Under the pieces are notes generated by a model. That model saw only the letters and a program-made list of their open reading frames with translations. It ran no database searches and was not told the DNA's origin. A stretch of DNA of 41,591 nucleotides, taken from positions 1-41,591 of IMG/VR virus record IMGVR_UViG_3300050821_001464; one strand, 5' to 3'. Of this stretch, positions 19,339-27,722 are shown piece by piece. Within the stretch, counting starts at the first letter, position 1; each line of letters opens with the position of its first letter. Origin of the DNA: a virus. Position numbers and translations under genes: made by a program.

Positions 19339-21023
19339 TGCACCTGGATTACAACCAGGTCAACGATACCTTCATACTTCGGGTGCCCAGAAATGGGCAC
19401 TCGATTAAAGGTCTCATGCATGAGCACGGCCTTGACTTCTCGACTGCTGCCTCTTCGGCCAATGAAGCTGTTCTATTTACAACAGAGCCTTACGCGGCCG
19501 CTTCATTCGCAGGCGATGCTACAGATCGCGCACGAGATAAACTGGCTCCAATCCTTACTGAGATCGAGCAGAGTTGGAAAGCGGCCAGTACGGCCAACTA
19601 CGCAGTACCGGAAGATAAGGAACTCTGGGAATTTCAAAGAGCAGACCTCGATTATGCATTGCGGCGCCGGAATACACTTATTGGAGATCAACCCGGCCTT
19701 GGCAAGACTGAGACGGCGATTGTATTCGCCAATGAAATACACGCCAAAAATATCCTCGTCATTTGCCCTGCCAACATCCGTATACAATGGGCACACCGTA
19801 TCGCAGAGTGGTCCACCACTCCTTCGTGGTCTCGACGTGTGCATCTAACCAAGCAGGCAAAACATGGCACCCATCCGCCAGAAACAGGAAAACAAGTCTG
19901 GAACGTCGTCTCCTACGATCTCGCCCGAAATGAGGGAGTTGGAAAGGCTATTGAACGGTACCATTACGATCTATGTATCCTCGACGAACCACACTATCTC
20001 AAGGACAGTGACAGTCAGAGAACTCGTGCAATCTTCGGTGGGGGCTCGGTTCGACATTTCCGACCTATTGCGGATCAGTGCGAACGAATTCTCGGGCTCA
20101 CTGGTACTCCGCTGCCGAATAGACCTAGAGAAGCTTTCACCCTAGCGAAAGGGTTGTGCTATGACGCAATCGACTGGTTGTCCGAGGACAATTTCAAAGC
20201 TCGCTTCAATCCCTCGCAGCGAATTGAGAGGATTGATCCTGAAACTGGCCGAAGCAAATTCTTTATCGATGAACGTAGCGGAAGACATTATGAACTCCAA
20301 AACCGTCTACGTGCAAATTTCATGGTGCGACACCTCAAACACGGACCGAACGGGGTCATGGGGCAGCTTAAGCTCCCTGTCTATGATCTGATTCAGGTGA
20401 CGGAGACAGCTAGTGTCAAGCAAGCCCTCAAAGCCGAAAGTTTCCTGCATATCGATCCAGAGAACCTGGAGGGGGCGGACATTCAAGTTCTTGGCCAAAT
20501 TGCTACTGCGCGTCGCCTCATGGGCGTTGCGATGGCACCGCAAGTTGCAGATTATGTTTCTGACTTGATCGAGAGTGGCGAAGAGAAGATCACTTTGTTC
20601 GCCTGGCATATCGAGGTACTTGACATTTTGGAAAATAGGTTGTCTAAGCACGGCTTGGTCAGGATAGATGGAAGCACCGGAGCACAGCGGAAAGAGCGCC
20701 ATGTCAAGCAATTCATCACCGATCCTGGAACCAAAATTATTTTGGGAAATCTTCTCTCTATGGGCGTCGGGACCGACGGATTACAACAAGTTTGTAACCA
20801 TGGTCTCATCGCGGAGCCGGATTGGACGCCCGGGGTTAATATCCAAGCGTTCGACCGCTTGGATCGAGGAGGTCAACGGCAGCAAGTACAGGGTGACATT
20901 TTCGTTGCACCTGGAAGTCTCGCGGAAAAAATCCTCGCCAAAGCGCTCCGCAAGGGTCAGACAATACACAAAACTCTCGACGATCGCATAGGAGACCAGC
21001 ATGCCACAGATCACGGCCGGTAA
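19338..21023 (+). CDS. SNF2-family DNA helicase/translocase
   Basis: The protein is 561 residues. The N-terminal 90 residues are a small extra domain. The first motor domain has the Q-like WEFQRADLDYAL, the P-loop GDQPGLGKTETAI (116-128), Walker B CILDEPHYLKD (DEPH in place of DEAH, 216-219) and motif III LTGTPLPNRP. The second has LFAWHIEVLDIL, RIDGSTGAQRKERH, the motif V region LGNLLSMGVGTDGLQ and the arginine-finger motif FDRLDRGGQRQQV. This SNF2 type recurs in phage modules with the DUF2800 nuclease, the DUF2815 protein and a Pol I-like polymerase, as found downstream. It probably remodels replication intermediates. Confidence 0.85.
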   Translation: MHLDYNQVNDTFILRVPRNGHSIKGLMHEHGLDFSTAASSANEAVLFTTEPYAAASFAGDATDRARDKLAPILTEIEQSWKAASTANYAVPEDKELWEFQRADLDYALRRRNTLIGDQPGLGKTETAIVFANEIHAKNILVICPANIRIQWAHRIAEWSTTPSWSRRVHLTKQAKHGTHPPETGKQVWNVVSYDLARNEGVGKAIERYHYDLCILDEPHYLKDSDSQRTRAIFGGGSVRHFRPIADQCERILGLTGTPLPNRPREAFTLAKGLCYDAIDWLSEDNFKARFNPSQRIERIDPETGRSKFFIDERSGRHYELQNRLRANFMVRHLKHGPNGVMGQLKLPVYDLIQVTETASVKQALKAESFLHIDPENLEGADIQVLGQIATARRLMGVAMAPQVADYVSDLIESGEEKITLFAWHIEVLDILENRLSKHGLVRIDGSTGAQRKERHVKQFITDPGTKIILGNLLSMGVGTDGLQQVCNHGLIAEPDWTPGVNIQAFDRLDRGGQRQQVQGDIFVAPGSLAEKILAKALRKGQTIHKTLDDRIGDQHATDHGR

Positions 21024-21645
21024 GGTAAGCTTCGCCCGCTCAGTGCAGCCGGCGCAGTATGAGACCAAGAAAGCCGAGGTGGAGCTTTCCTTCTCCCTGG
21101 CCGAGGGTGAAGAACTCGGGGCTTGGCTTGACGACGTGGCGGCTAAGGCTCAGGCCAAGGCGCTGGAGATGGTCGGTTTGAAGCCGGCCCAGGAAGCCAA
21201 GCACGTTTCAGTAGCGAAGGCTCAGCCCAAATCGAAGGATGTTCTGGACGCTGAGATTGCCAAGGCTGAAGTTCAGGAGAAGCAGAAGGCGAAGGAAGCC
21301 TATGCGGCCAAGCAGCGGGTCGGTGAAGACCTGGAGGCGGCCAAGAAGCTCGCCGAGAAATCCAATACGGCCAAGGTTCCGGTTGACAGCCTGATGGACC
21401 TTGCTGAGAACACCAATGGTCAAGGGTTGGCGGATCCCGATGCTGATCTTTTGGCGGACGTGCCGAAGGAAGTCTCGGATCAGGATTTGGTGGCGGCGGT
21501 TACTCGCAAGAACCAGGAACTTAAGGATCCGAAGAAGATCCATGCCTTGCGTGAGACGTTCGTGAAGTTGCCGAAGGGACTCCGCGATATCCCGGCTGCC
21601 GACCGGCCGCGCTTCCTCGCCGAATTGGAGGCTCTGAAGAAATGA
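21001..21645 (+). CDS. replication-module accessory protein, 214 aa
   Basis: The ATG lies inside the end of the helicase gene (23-base overlap). The N-terminal 80 residues form a conserved-looking beta/alpha part: ITAGKVSFARSVQPAQYETK, KAEVELSFSLAEGEELGAWL. The middle is a charged helical linker rich in Ala/Lys/Glu (DAEIAKAEVQEKQKAKEAYA), and the end has ALRETFVKLPKGLRDIPAAD. I recall N-terminal relatives next to DUF2800/DUF2815 genes in other phages, where they may bind single-stranded DNA or the nuclease; this is not established. Confidence 0.65.
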   Translation: MPQITAGKVSFARSVQPAQYETKKAEVELSFSLAEGEELGAWLDDVAAKAQAKALEMVGLKPAQEAKHVSVAKAQPKSKDVLDAEIAKAEVQEKQKAKEAYAAKQRVGEDLEAAKKLAEKSNTAKVPVDSLMDLAENTNGQGLADPDADLLADVPKEVSDQDLVAAVTRKNQELKDPKKIHALRETFVKLPKGLRDIPAADRPRFLAELEALKK

Positions 21646-21899
21646 AATGCTGCAAGCTATGTGGGTTTGACCTTGCTACTGGCCGACATGGGGTGACTTG
21701 GTGCATATCAGCAGAAGAATGGAGAGAACAACGTGACAACAGAGACAAGAGCAATACACAGTCCCTTAGGCGCGAGTGGCGCCGAACGGTGGATGAATTG
21801 TCCCGGCAGTGTTTCACTTTTGAAGAGGATGGACCTTCCGGAGACGGACGAGCCAGAGTATCGATCGAAGGGCACAAGTGCGCATTCTGTGGGCTATGA
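21642..21899 (+). CDS. possible small Cys-motif protein overlapping the nuclease gene
   Basis: An ATGA-coupled frame of 85 residues begins MKCCKLCGFDLATGRHGVTW and ends GHKCAFCGL, so CxxC pairs stand at both ends like a zinc ribbon. However, two thirds of it (167 bases) overlap the start of the Cas4-like nuclease gene in another frame. The second CxxC falls in that overlap and may be coincidental. The start has GGAGG ten bases upstream. It may serve mainly to couple translation across the 87-base gap before the nuclease start. Confidence 0.4.
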   Translation: MKCCKLCGFDLATGRHGVTWCISAEEWREQRDNRDKSNTQSLRREWRRTVDELSRQCFTFEEDGPSGDGRARVSIEGHKCAFCGL

Positions 21900-22869
21900 G
21901 TGCCTGACGCAGGGCAAGGACGCCTGGGAGTTTGCCGGTACAGAGCACGGTAAGCACGAGGCCGACATGGAAATCATGACGGCCATACAGGTCTATGTGG
22001 ACGAGTGCCGCAGCCTGATCACTCCAACCGCCGAGGTGTTCCATGAGTTCAACATCGCTGACCCCGATTTCCATCCGGATTTCTTTGGCACTCTTGACTT
22101 CGGTGCAGTCGATGGCGCTACGATGTATATTCGGGATTACAAGCATGGCGCGGGTATCGCAGTTGACTGCGAATGGAACCCTCAGATCATGTATTATGCG
22201 TGGGGCCTGTTACGCCGGTTTCCTAATGTTGAGACCATTGACTTGGCCATTGTGCAGCCTCGTGCGTTTCATCCACAAGGCCCAATTCGCCGTTGGACCG
22301 TATCTGCGGAGGAATTACGCAGATGGGCACTTGATGATCTCCGACCAGCCATGGCACGGACGGAAGAAGATGGCTCGCTCGATGCTGGTCCGTGGTGCCG
22401 GTTCTGTCCCGCGAAGCTGGTTTGCCCCTTGATGGTCAGCCTCTTTGGGGCTGCCTGTACGGCGGATCCGAAGCTAGTAGTCAAGCTCGATACTCAGAGC
22501 CTTGGCCGATCGTATCAGTACACTGCCGCCGTGAAGTCATACCTCAAGGCTCTGGAGGAGGAGACGCTACGCCGTCTAATGGCTGGTGACGAGGTGCCTG
22601 GTACGAAGCTTGTGAACAAGAAGGCCAATCGTATTTGGAAAGATGGGGCCGAGAAGTATCTGTTGGCTAGCCCGGTCGGCATGATTTACACGGAGCCCCA
22701 GTTGAAGTCTCCAGCCCAGCTTGAAGACCTTGGCCCCCTGGCCAAGAAGCTTGTAGCCGAGTGGGCCTATACTCCCGTTACTGGCCTCACTGTCGCGCTT
22801 GCTTCTGATAAGAGGGTGGCTCAGAAAGTAGAACCCGGGTCTGTTGCTTTCAAAGACGTAACTCCATGA
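21733..22869 (+). CDS. Cas4/RecB-like PD-(D/E)XK exonuclease (DUF2800)
   Basis: The protein is 378 residues from a GTG at 21733 (GGAGAG seven bases before). Nuclease motifs are the His in GTSAHSVGYE (about residue 51), FGTLDFGAV (Asp122) and IRDYKHGAG (Asp135, Lys137), followed by the QIMYYAWGL helix. Cysteines at 24 (NCPGS) and CRFCPAKLVC (222, 225, 231) would hold an iron-sulfur cluster as in Cas4/AddB. It likely resects or processes DNA ends in replication or recombination with the single-strand-binding protein encoded next. Its 3' end differs from a duplicated copy that follows the stop (22884-22973), so the C-terminus has been remodelled. Confidence 0.85.
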   Translation: MTTETRAIHSPLGASGAERWMNCPGSVSLLKRMDLPETDEPEYRSKGTSAHSVGYECLTQGKDAWEFAGTEHGKHEADMEIMTAIQVYVDECRSLITPTAEVFHEFNIADPDFHPDFFGTLDFGAVDGATMYIRDYKHGAGIAVDCEWNPQIMYYAWGLLRRFPNVETIDLAIVQPRAFHPQGPIRRWTVSAEELRRWALDDLRPAMARTEEDGSLDAGPWCRFCPAKLVCPLMVSLFGAACTADPKLVVKLDTQSLGRSYQYTAAVKSYLKALEEETLRRLMAGDEVPGTKLVNKKANRIWKDGAEKYLLASPVGMIYTEPQLKSPAQLEDLGPLAKKLVAEWAYTPVTGLTVALASDKRVAQKVEPGSVAFKDVTP

Positions 22870-22883
22870 CCCTATTTGGCTAG

Positions 22884-22973
22884 GGGTTGACAGTAGCGTT
22901 GGCCTCGGATAAGAGGGTGGCGCAGAAAGTCGAGTCAGGCTCGACAGCATTCAAGCAGTACACAGGAGAGTAA
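22884..22973 (+). pseudogene. duplicated 3' end of the Cas4-like nuclease gene
   Basis: After the nuclease stop at 22869, a second copy of its last codons appears 101 bases downstream in another frame. It reads GLTVALASDKRVAQKVESGS then TAFKQYTGE and a stop. The functional gene ends GLTVALASDKRVAQKVEPGS then VAFKDVTP. The two copies differ mainly at synonymous sites (GTC/GTA, CTT/TTG, GAA/GAG). The relic ends at TAACATG, and its AGGAG serves the next gene, so it is probably the older 3' end displaced by a recombined version. Confidence 0.75.
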
Positions 22974-22974
22974 C

Positions 22975-23664
22975 ATGGAAAAGCCTACCTCGCTCGTGAA
23001 GATTGATGTGCCGGTGACGATGATCTTCCCGGCAGTCATCACGCCCAAGCCCTATAAGAACCGTGCCGGCTCGGAAGCCTACAGCGCCAGCTTCGTGCTC
23101 AAGGCCGACCACCCGGCGATCGCAGCCCTCAAGGCGTCCATTGTCGCGGTGGCCAAGGAAAAGTGGCCGGGCCGAGACTTAGCTGCCGCGGTAGCTGCCC
23201 GCGAAGTCATGCTCCCCTTCCAGAAGGGCGACACGCTTATCGCCAAGCGGCAGGCTGATCTCCAGTCGAAGGGCAAGGCGTACAAGGGCGAGAACGATTT
23301 CATGTCGGGCGCCCTCGTGCTCAAGGCTTCGACCAAGAAGTACCCGCCTCAACTCGGTTACTGGGACAGCAAGGCCAAGAAGTGGATCGACCTTGACGAC
23401 CAGAGCAAGGGTCAGCATGGTAGCAAGTTCTACTTCGGAGCCGAGGCCCTTGTCGAGATCAACCTGTCGGCCTATGACAAGGTGAACTCGGAGGCCAAGG
23501 ATGGCGTTACGGCCTACCTCCAGAAGGTCTATGTGACCGGCAAGGGTAAGCGCCTGATCGGTGGTGCTCCCGGCTCTGAGACGTTCTCAGCCTACGTCGG
23601 GCACGCCAGCGATGAAGACCCCACCCAAGGTATGGGTCGGCCAGAGGAATGGGGCGATTTCTGA
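22975..23664 (+). CDS. single-stranded DNA-binding-like protein (DUF2815)
   Basis: The protein is 229 residues. It starts with VKIDVPVTMIFPAVITPKPY, then an OB-fold-like body (YSASFVLKADHPAIAALKAS, GDTLIAKRQ, FMSGALVLKAST, FGAEALVEINLSAYD). It ends in an acidic tail (HASDEDPTQGMGRPEEWGDF). This matches the DUF2815 family, thought to be T7 gp2.5-like single-strand binding proteins, whose acidic tails recruit polymerase and helicase. Its position between nuclease and polymerase agrees. AGGAG lies seven bases before the ATG. Confidence 0.8.
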   Translation: MEKPTSLVKIDVPVTMIFPAVITPKPYKNRAGSEAYSASFVLKADHPAIAALKASIVAVAKEKWPGRDLAAAVAAREVMLPFQKGDTLIAKRQADLQSKGKAYKGENDFMSGALVLKASTKKYPPQLGYWDSKAKKWIDLDDQSKGQHGSKFYFGAEALVEINLSAYDKVNSEAKDGVTAYLQKVYVTGKGKRLIGGAPGSETFSAYVGHASDEDPTQGMGRPEEWGDF

Positions 23665-23675
23665 TCGGGTGATCG

Positions 23676-25643
23676 GTGGCACTCTCTTGGGTAGTGCTTG
23701 ACTTCGAAACGATCTCCGGGCTCGACGTTACGGACGTTGGAGCCTGGAGATACGCCGAGGATCCTAGCACCGAGATTGTCTGCTGTTGCTATAGCCATGG
23801 TGGAGTAGGGGCTCAAACCTGGACGCCTGATGACCCTGGCCGCGGGCTAGTTGAGTTTGCTCGCGACGATAGCTGCACCTTCATAGCCTTCAACGTTCAG
23901 TTCGAGAAGGCTATCTGGCGCCACATCATGGTGCCGCAGTTCGGCTTCTCTGACGTGCCGAACGAGCGATGGCATGATGTGCAGGCCGTAGCGGCCATGA
24001 AGGTTGTGCCGCAGTCGTTGGACAAGCTCGCTTCCGTGTTGAAATTTACCCACCAAAAGGGTGATTTTCGCGCACAAGATATGAGCAAGTTCAATAAGAA
24101 GACCGGGCAGAGCTTGCTCACACCAGAAGTGCGGGAGAAGTGCTACTCGTACTGCAAACAGGATATCCGAGCGGAGGTAGAAGGACATGATCGACTTGGA
24201 TTTCTGCCAAGAGGCGAAAGAAAAGTTTGGCTCCTTAACCAACGGGTTAACGAACGAGGGATCCGCTTGGATCTCACCTACATCGAAAAATGCCAAGAAG
24301 TTGTTCAGCGTGCTTCGATACCTTTGGTCGCAAGGTTTCGAGATCTCACTGGACTTAAACCGTCCCAAGGCGAAAAATTCAAAGACTGGATCCGAGCCCA
24401 AGGTGTAGAGGGCCTAGACAGCTTGGCCAAAGGGCTGCTGACGGAGGCACTGAGCGATGATGAAGAGATACCTGGAACGCTATTTACCGGTGGTATGGAC
24501 TTTCCGGGGCCGGTGCGTGAAGCCTTGGAGATCCGTCAAACGATCGGTCACGAGAGCATCAAGAAACTCCAGCGGATGGTGGATTGTGTTAGTGCTGACG
24601 GCCGCTCTCGGGGCCTACTTCAATATCATGGGACTGGTCCTGGCCGCAGCGCTGGTCGCCTTTGGCAGCCTCATAATCTCCCTAAGCCGACTTTCAAATA
24701 TGAGATGAATGCTCTCGTCGATGCTCTGATGACAGGAGACCCGCAATGGGTGGAAGACGTGATCGGGAAGCCGGCGATCGAATGTGTGGCTGCCGGGCTC
24801 CGACATGCTTTAGTGTCCGATCCTGGGCGGGTGTTTATGTCTGCCGACTATGCTGGTATCCAAGCCCGTTTGGTCCTTGCGTTGGCCGGCCAGATGGACA
24901 AGGCTGCAATGTTGGCGGCTGGGAAGGACGTGTACGCAGACATGGCCCAGGCCATCTACCGCCGGCCAATCGACAAGGAGAAGGATCCGGTCGAGCGGCA
25001 GATTGGTAAGAACTGCGTCCTTGGCCTCGGGTTCCAGATGGGGGCCGGTACCTTCCAGGGGAAGATGGCACGCGATCGGGATATCCCGTTCTGTCAAAGC
25101 TGTGTGACCGCCTACCGCAAGGAGTGGGCACCCAAGGTTCCTTACGTCTGGTACGGCTTGGAGGACGCGGCTGCTGCGACAGTGCACACAGGGCGTCCGC
25201 ATGAAGCCTACGGCATACTGTACGCCATCAAGGACCAATGGCTTACTGCCAGGCTACCCTCGGGCCGACTGATGTGGTACTACAACCCGCAGCCTACCCG
25301 CCGGCAGGCGCCATGGGATCCCAAGGAACTCAAGAACGGATTCACCTACCAGGCTACCAAGATGGGTCAGTTCAAGACGATTGACGCCTTCGGGGGTCAG
25401 TTGACCGAGAATGTCATCATGGGCATGGAACGGGATATCATGACCAAGGCGCAACTGACCTGTGAGGCTAACGGCCTGCCTGTGGTACTTGAAGTACATG
25501 ACGAGGTAGTGGTCGAGCCCCTGGCCAAGGATGCTGACGAGAAGGCATTCCATCAAATTATGCTTGACACCGACGATTGGGTGCGCTCTATCCAGGTTCC
25601 GATTGCTGTTGAGGGGTGGGTCGGTGACCGCTACAGGAAATAG
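23676..25643 (+). CDS. family A DNA polymerase (3'-5' exonuclease + polymerase)
   Basis: The protein is 655 residues from a GTG at 23676. The exonuclease has VVLDFETIS (Asp9, Glu11), AFNVQFEKAIW (Glu in place of the usual Asp of exo II) and YCKQD (Tyr159, Asp163). The polymerase motifs are A (SADYAGIQARLVLAL, Asp391), B (RQIGKNCVLGLGFQMG, Arg441, Lys445) and C (EVHDEVVV, Asp609). Two sites differ from E. coli Pol I: Gln396 replaces the steric-gate Glu710, and Leu449 replaces Phe762. It lacks the 5'-3' exonuclease domain. It should be the replicative polymerase of the module. Confidence 0.9.
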   Translation: MALSWVVLDFETISGLDVTDVGAWRYAEDPSTEIVCCCYSHGGVGAQTWTPDDPGRGLVEFARDDSCTFIAFNVQFEKAIWRHIMVPQFGFSDVPNERWHDVQAVAAMKVVPQSLDKLASVLKFTHQKGDFRAQDMSKFNKKTGQSLLTPEVREKCYSYCKQDIRAEVEGHDRLGFLPRGERKVWLLNQRVNERGIRLDLTYIEKCQEVVQRASIPLVARFRDLTGLKPSQGEKFKDWIRAQGVEGLDSLAKGLLTEALSDDEEIPGTLFTGGMDFPGPVREALEIRQTIGHESIKKLQRMVDCVSADGRSRGLLQYHGTGPGRSAGRLWQPHNLPKPTFKYEMNALVDALMTGDPQWVEDVIGKPAIECVAAGLRHALVSDPGRVFMSADYAGIQARLVLALAGQMDKAAMLAAGKDVYADMAQAIYRRPIDKEKDPVERQIGKNCVLGLGFQMGAGTFQGKMARDRDIPFCQSCVTAYRKEWAPKVPYVWYGLEDAAAATVHTGRPHEAYGILYAIKDQWLTARLPSGRLMWYYNPQPTRRQAPWDPKELKNGFTYQATKMGQFKTIDAFGGQLTENVIMGMERDIMTKAQLTCEANGLPVVLEVHDEVVVEPLAKDADEKAFHQIMLDTDDWVRSIQVPIAVEGWVGDRYRK

Positions 25644-26034
25644 GAAGCCTCCAGTTTATCGGAAGGAACTGGCAGATGGCACGAAAGTCACTCCCAAGAA
25701 GCCGAAAGTCAATAGCCGAGCCAAGGGTGCCCGCGGTGAACGTGCCTTTGCCTCTTTTCTACGAGATCAGGGACTTACTGCGTATCGCGGTCAGCAGTTC
25801 CGAGGAGGCACAGACAGCCCTGATGTTGTTTGTCCAGATCTTCCCTACTGCCACTTCGAAGTCAAAAACTGTAAAGCCTCGTTGGAGCCGTATGTCTGGA
25901 TTGCGCAAGCGATTAAAGATGCTGGACCAGGGAAACTCCGGATAGTAGCTCACCGGGCGAAGCATCACGACTGGCTGGCGATAATGCCCATTGAAGATCT
26001 CATGAAGCTGGTGCTCAATGGCGGCCAAGGATGA
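25624..26034 (+). CDS. PD-(D/E)XK nuclease, Holliday-junction-resolvase-like
   Basis: The protein is 136 residues from a GTG at 25624 inside the polymerase end; GAGG lies upstream. A Lys-rich start (KVTPKKPKVNSRAKG) leads to ARGERAFASFLRDQGLTAYR, GTDSPDVVCPDL and CHFEVKNCKA, the E...D...ExK layout of small resolvase-like endonucleases. The later part has YVWIAQAIKDAG and KLRIVAHRAKHHDWLAIMP. It would cut branched replication or recombination products. The family matches small phage resolvase-type nucleases (not RuvC). It is coupled to the polymerase by a 20-base overlap. Confidence 0.75.
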   Translation: MTATGNRKPPVYRKELADGTKVTPKKPKVNSRAKGARGERAFASFLRDQGLTAYRGQQFRGGTDSPDVVCPDLPYCHFEVKNCKASLEPYVWIAQAIKDAGPGKLRIVAHRAKHHDWLAIMPIEDLMKLVLNGGQG

Positions 26035-26209
26035 TCGATACAACAAATCTCCTCTTGGGCGAGAACGGATGCGGAGATACTGGAAATCTCCTTTAGGTCG
26101 TGCGGCCGATAACCGATATCGCCGCACACCACGTGGTAGAGAGAAGGACAGACTATGGCGCCGCAACCAAAAACAGACGCAGACCGACTTGCCGACGCCA
26201 GTGAGATAA
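26018..26209 (+). CDS. tiny basic repeat protein, 63 aa
   Basis: The frame overlaps both neighbours (17 and 55 bases). It encodes about three units of roughly 15 residues: DRYNKSPLGRERM, RRYWKSPLGRAAD and NRYRRTPRGREKD, then RLWRRNQ. KSPLGR is coded as CTT-GGG-CGA in one copy and TTA-GGT-CGT in the next, so the codons differ but the residues do not, which supports real translation. Such [RY].[KS]P.GR repeats resemble the DNA-binding lead-ins of some phage HNH nucleases. A nucleic-acid-binding role is an inference; there is no strong ribosome binding site. Confidence 0.55.
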   Translation: MAAKDDRYNKSPLGRERMRRYWKSPLGRAADNRYRRTPRGREKDRLWRRNQKQTQTDLPTPVR

Positions 26210-27261
26210 TCCGGCAGAAGCTTCAGAGAATCCAACACCTTGAGAAACAGGTGAAGGAGATCCAGAAGCATAACGATTCCGAGGCCAAGATCCGAGAAGA
26301 GATATTCCGGCTGTCAGAGTACATTCCGGATCCGCCGAAATGGCTGACCCAGAAGCGGGATCCGAAGCTGCCAGGCGTCCCTATGACGATTTGGAGCGAT
26401 TTTCATTTTGGCGAGCAGGTCTTCAAAGAACAGGTCGGGGGTGTCAACGAATTCAATTTGCGTATTGGCCAACAGCGGGTGAAGCGCTTGGTTGACACGA
26501 CCATTGACCTGTGCTTGAACCATATGGTCAACCCGGAGTATCCTGGAGTAGTGGTCTGTCTCGGGGGTGACATGATCACCGGATCAATTCATGACGAACT
26601 TGCAGCGACGAATGACGGCACGGTCCAAGACGCGCTCTTTGCTGTCGAAGATAGCCTCATTGCAGCGCTCACAACTATGGCCGATGCTTTCGGCCGGGTG
26701 TTCGTTCCCTGTGTTATCGGAAACCATGGACGCGATACGATCAAGCCAAGGTTTAAAAATCGTCCCAAACAATCGTTTGAGTGGGGCCTATATCACCACC
26801 TCGAACGTCACTTCAAGAACGATAAGCGTCTTGAGTTCAAAATTCCGAACGAAACAGATTACCACTTCACTGTCCAGGGGCACACTTTCACCCTCACTCA
26901 TGGCGACACTCTTGGGGTCAAAGGGGGCGACGGAATCATTGGTGTTATTGGGCCTATCGCTCGCGGTGCAACGAAGCTTGGCCGGTCAGAAGCCCAGATC
27001 GGCCGCGCGTTCAAGACCCTCCTGATCGGTCATTACCACACCTATTTCCACGGTGGAGACGCGGTGCCTGTGGTAGCGAACGGATCGTTGATTGGATACA
27101 ACGAGTATGCCCGCCTCCAACTCCGTGTGCCGTACTCCCGCCCTTGCCAAGCTTTGTGGTTCATGCACGCAAAGCACGGTGTCACGGCCGCTTGGCCAGT
27201 CTATCTTGATGGCCAGCGGCAATCGCATGACGACAAACGATGGGTAACATGGAGCGAATGA
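26155..27261 (+). CDS. metallophosphoesterase (Mre11/SbcD-like fold)
   Basis: The protein is 368 residues. A helical/coiled-coil N-terminus (LQRIQHLEKQVKEIQKHNDS) leads to all the metal motifs: WSDFHFGE (Asp82, His84), LGGDMITG (Asp139), VIGNHGRD (Asn190, His191), LTHGDTLG and LIGHYHTY. The two-metal site cleaves phosphodiester bonds. Phage relatives sit in replication regions and may act as nucleases on DNA or on cyclic or modified nucleotides; the substrate is not visible here. There is no partner SbcC-like ATPase in the window. Confidence 0.8.
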   Translation: MAPQPKTDADRLADASEIIRQKLQRIQHLEKQVKEIQKHNDSEAKIREEIFRLSEYIPDPPKWLTQKRDPKLPGVPMTIWSDFHFGEQVFKEQVGGVNEFNLRIGQQRVKRLVDTTIDLCLNHMVNPEYPGVVVCLGGDMITGSIHDELAATNDGTVQDALFAVEDSLIAALTTMADAFGRVFVPCVIGNHGRDTIKPRFKNRPKQSFEWGLYHHLERHFKNDKRLEFKIPNETDYHFTVQGHTFTLTHGDTLGVKGGDGIIGVIGPIARGATKLGRSEAQIGRAFKTLLIGHYHTYFHGGDAVPVVANGSLIGYNEYARLQLRVPYSRPCQALWFMHAKHGVTAAWPVYLDGQRQSHDDKRWVTWSE

Positions 27262-27722
27262 TGCAGCGATATGTCTACCTTGCCGGCCCGATTATGGGCC
27301 GAACCAAATCCGAGGCCAACGACTGGCGGAAAGATGCGGCCTGGAGGCTAGCCGACCAAGGCATCGTAGGCATATCGCCGCTTCGCTGTGAGCCGTTGCA
27401 AGGGGAGCGCTATGGCGTCAGTCATGACCCTCTCTTTGGTACGCCGCGGGCGATCGGGGCCAAGAACCGATTCGATGTGCGGGCCGCCAACATCATTCTG
27501 GCCTACATGCCAGAAGAGCAGCCCTTGTCGCTCGGCACACTCGGCGAGATCTTCTGGGCTGACGCCTATGGCAAACAGGTGATCATGGTCACGACCGATC
27601 ACAAGCTGCTGGAACATCCGGTCCTGGATGCTGCGGTGGACTGGAAGCTCTCAACTCTGGACGAGGCGATCGACGTGTGTATCGGGATCCTCGGCGGATA
27701 CAATGGAGGGAAGAATGTGTGA
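27258..27722 (+). CDS. nucleoside 2-deoxyribosyltransferase-like protein
   Basis: The protein is about 154 residues. It shows the nucleoside-binding start RYVYLAGPIMGR, a middle AKNRFDVRAANIILAYMP (Asp that orients the base) and the catalytic-Glu segment SLGTLGEIFWADAYGKQVIM. The family swaps bases on deoxyribosides or hydrolyses deoxynucleotides. The start overlaps the preceding stop as ATGA, with ATG 27261 an alternative. Its neighbour 28161-28526 also looks like a purine dNTP enzyme, so together they may reshape the deoxynucleotide pool. Whether it transfers or only hydrolyses cannot be told. Confidence 0.8.
   Translation: MMQRYVYLAGPIMGRTKSEANDWRKDAAWRLADQGIVGISPLRCEPLQGERYGVSHDPLFGTPRAIGAKNRFDVRAANIILAYMPEEQPLSLGTLGEIFWADAYGKQVIMVTTDHKLLEHPVLDAAVDWKLSTLDEAIDVCIGILGGYNGGKNV

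Noticed and set aside
22870-22973. Programmed frameshift extending the nuclease
   Set aside because: The downstream segment repeats residues already present before the stop, so it is a duplication and not a continuation; no slippery site is evident.
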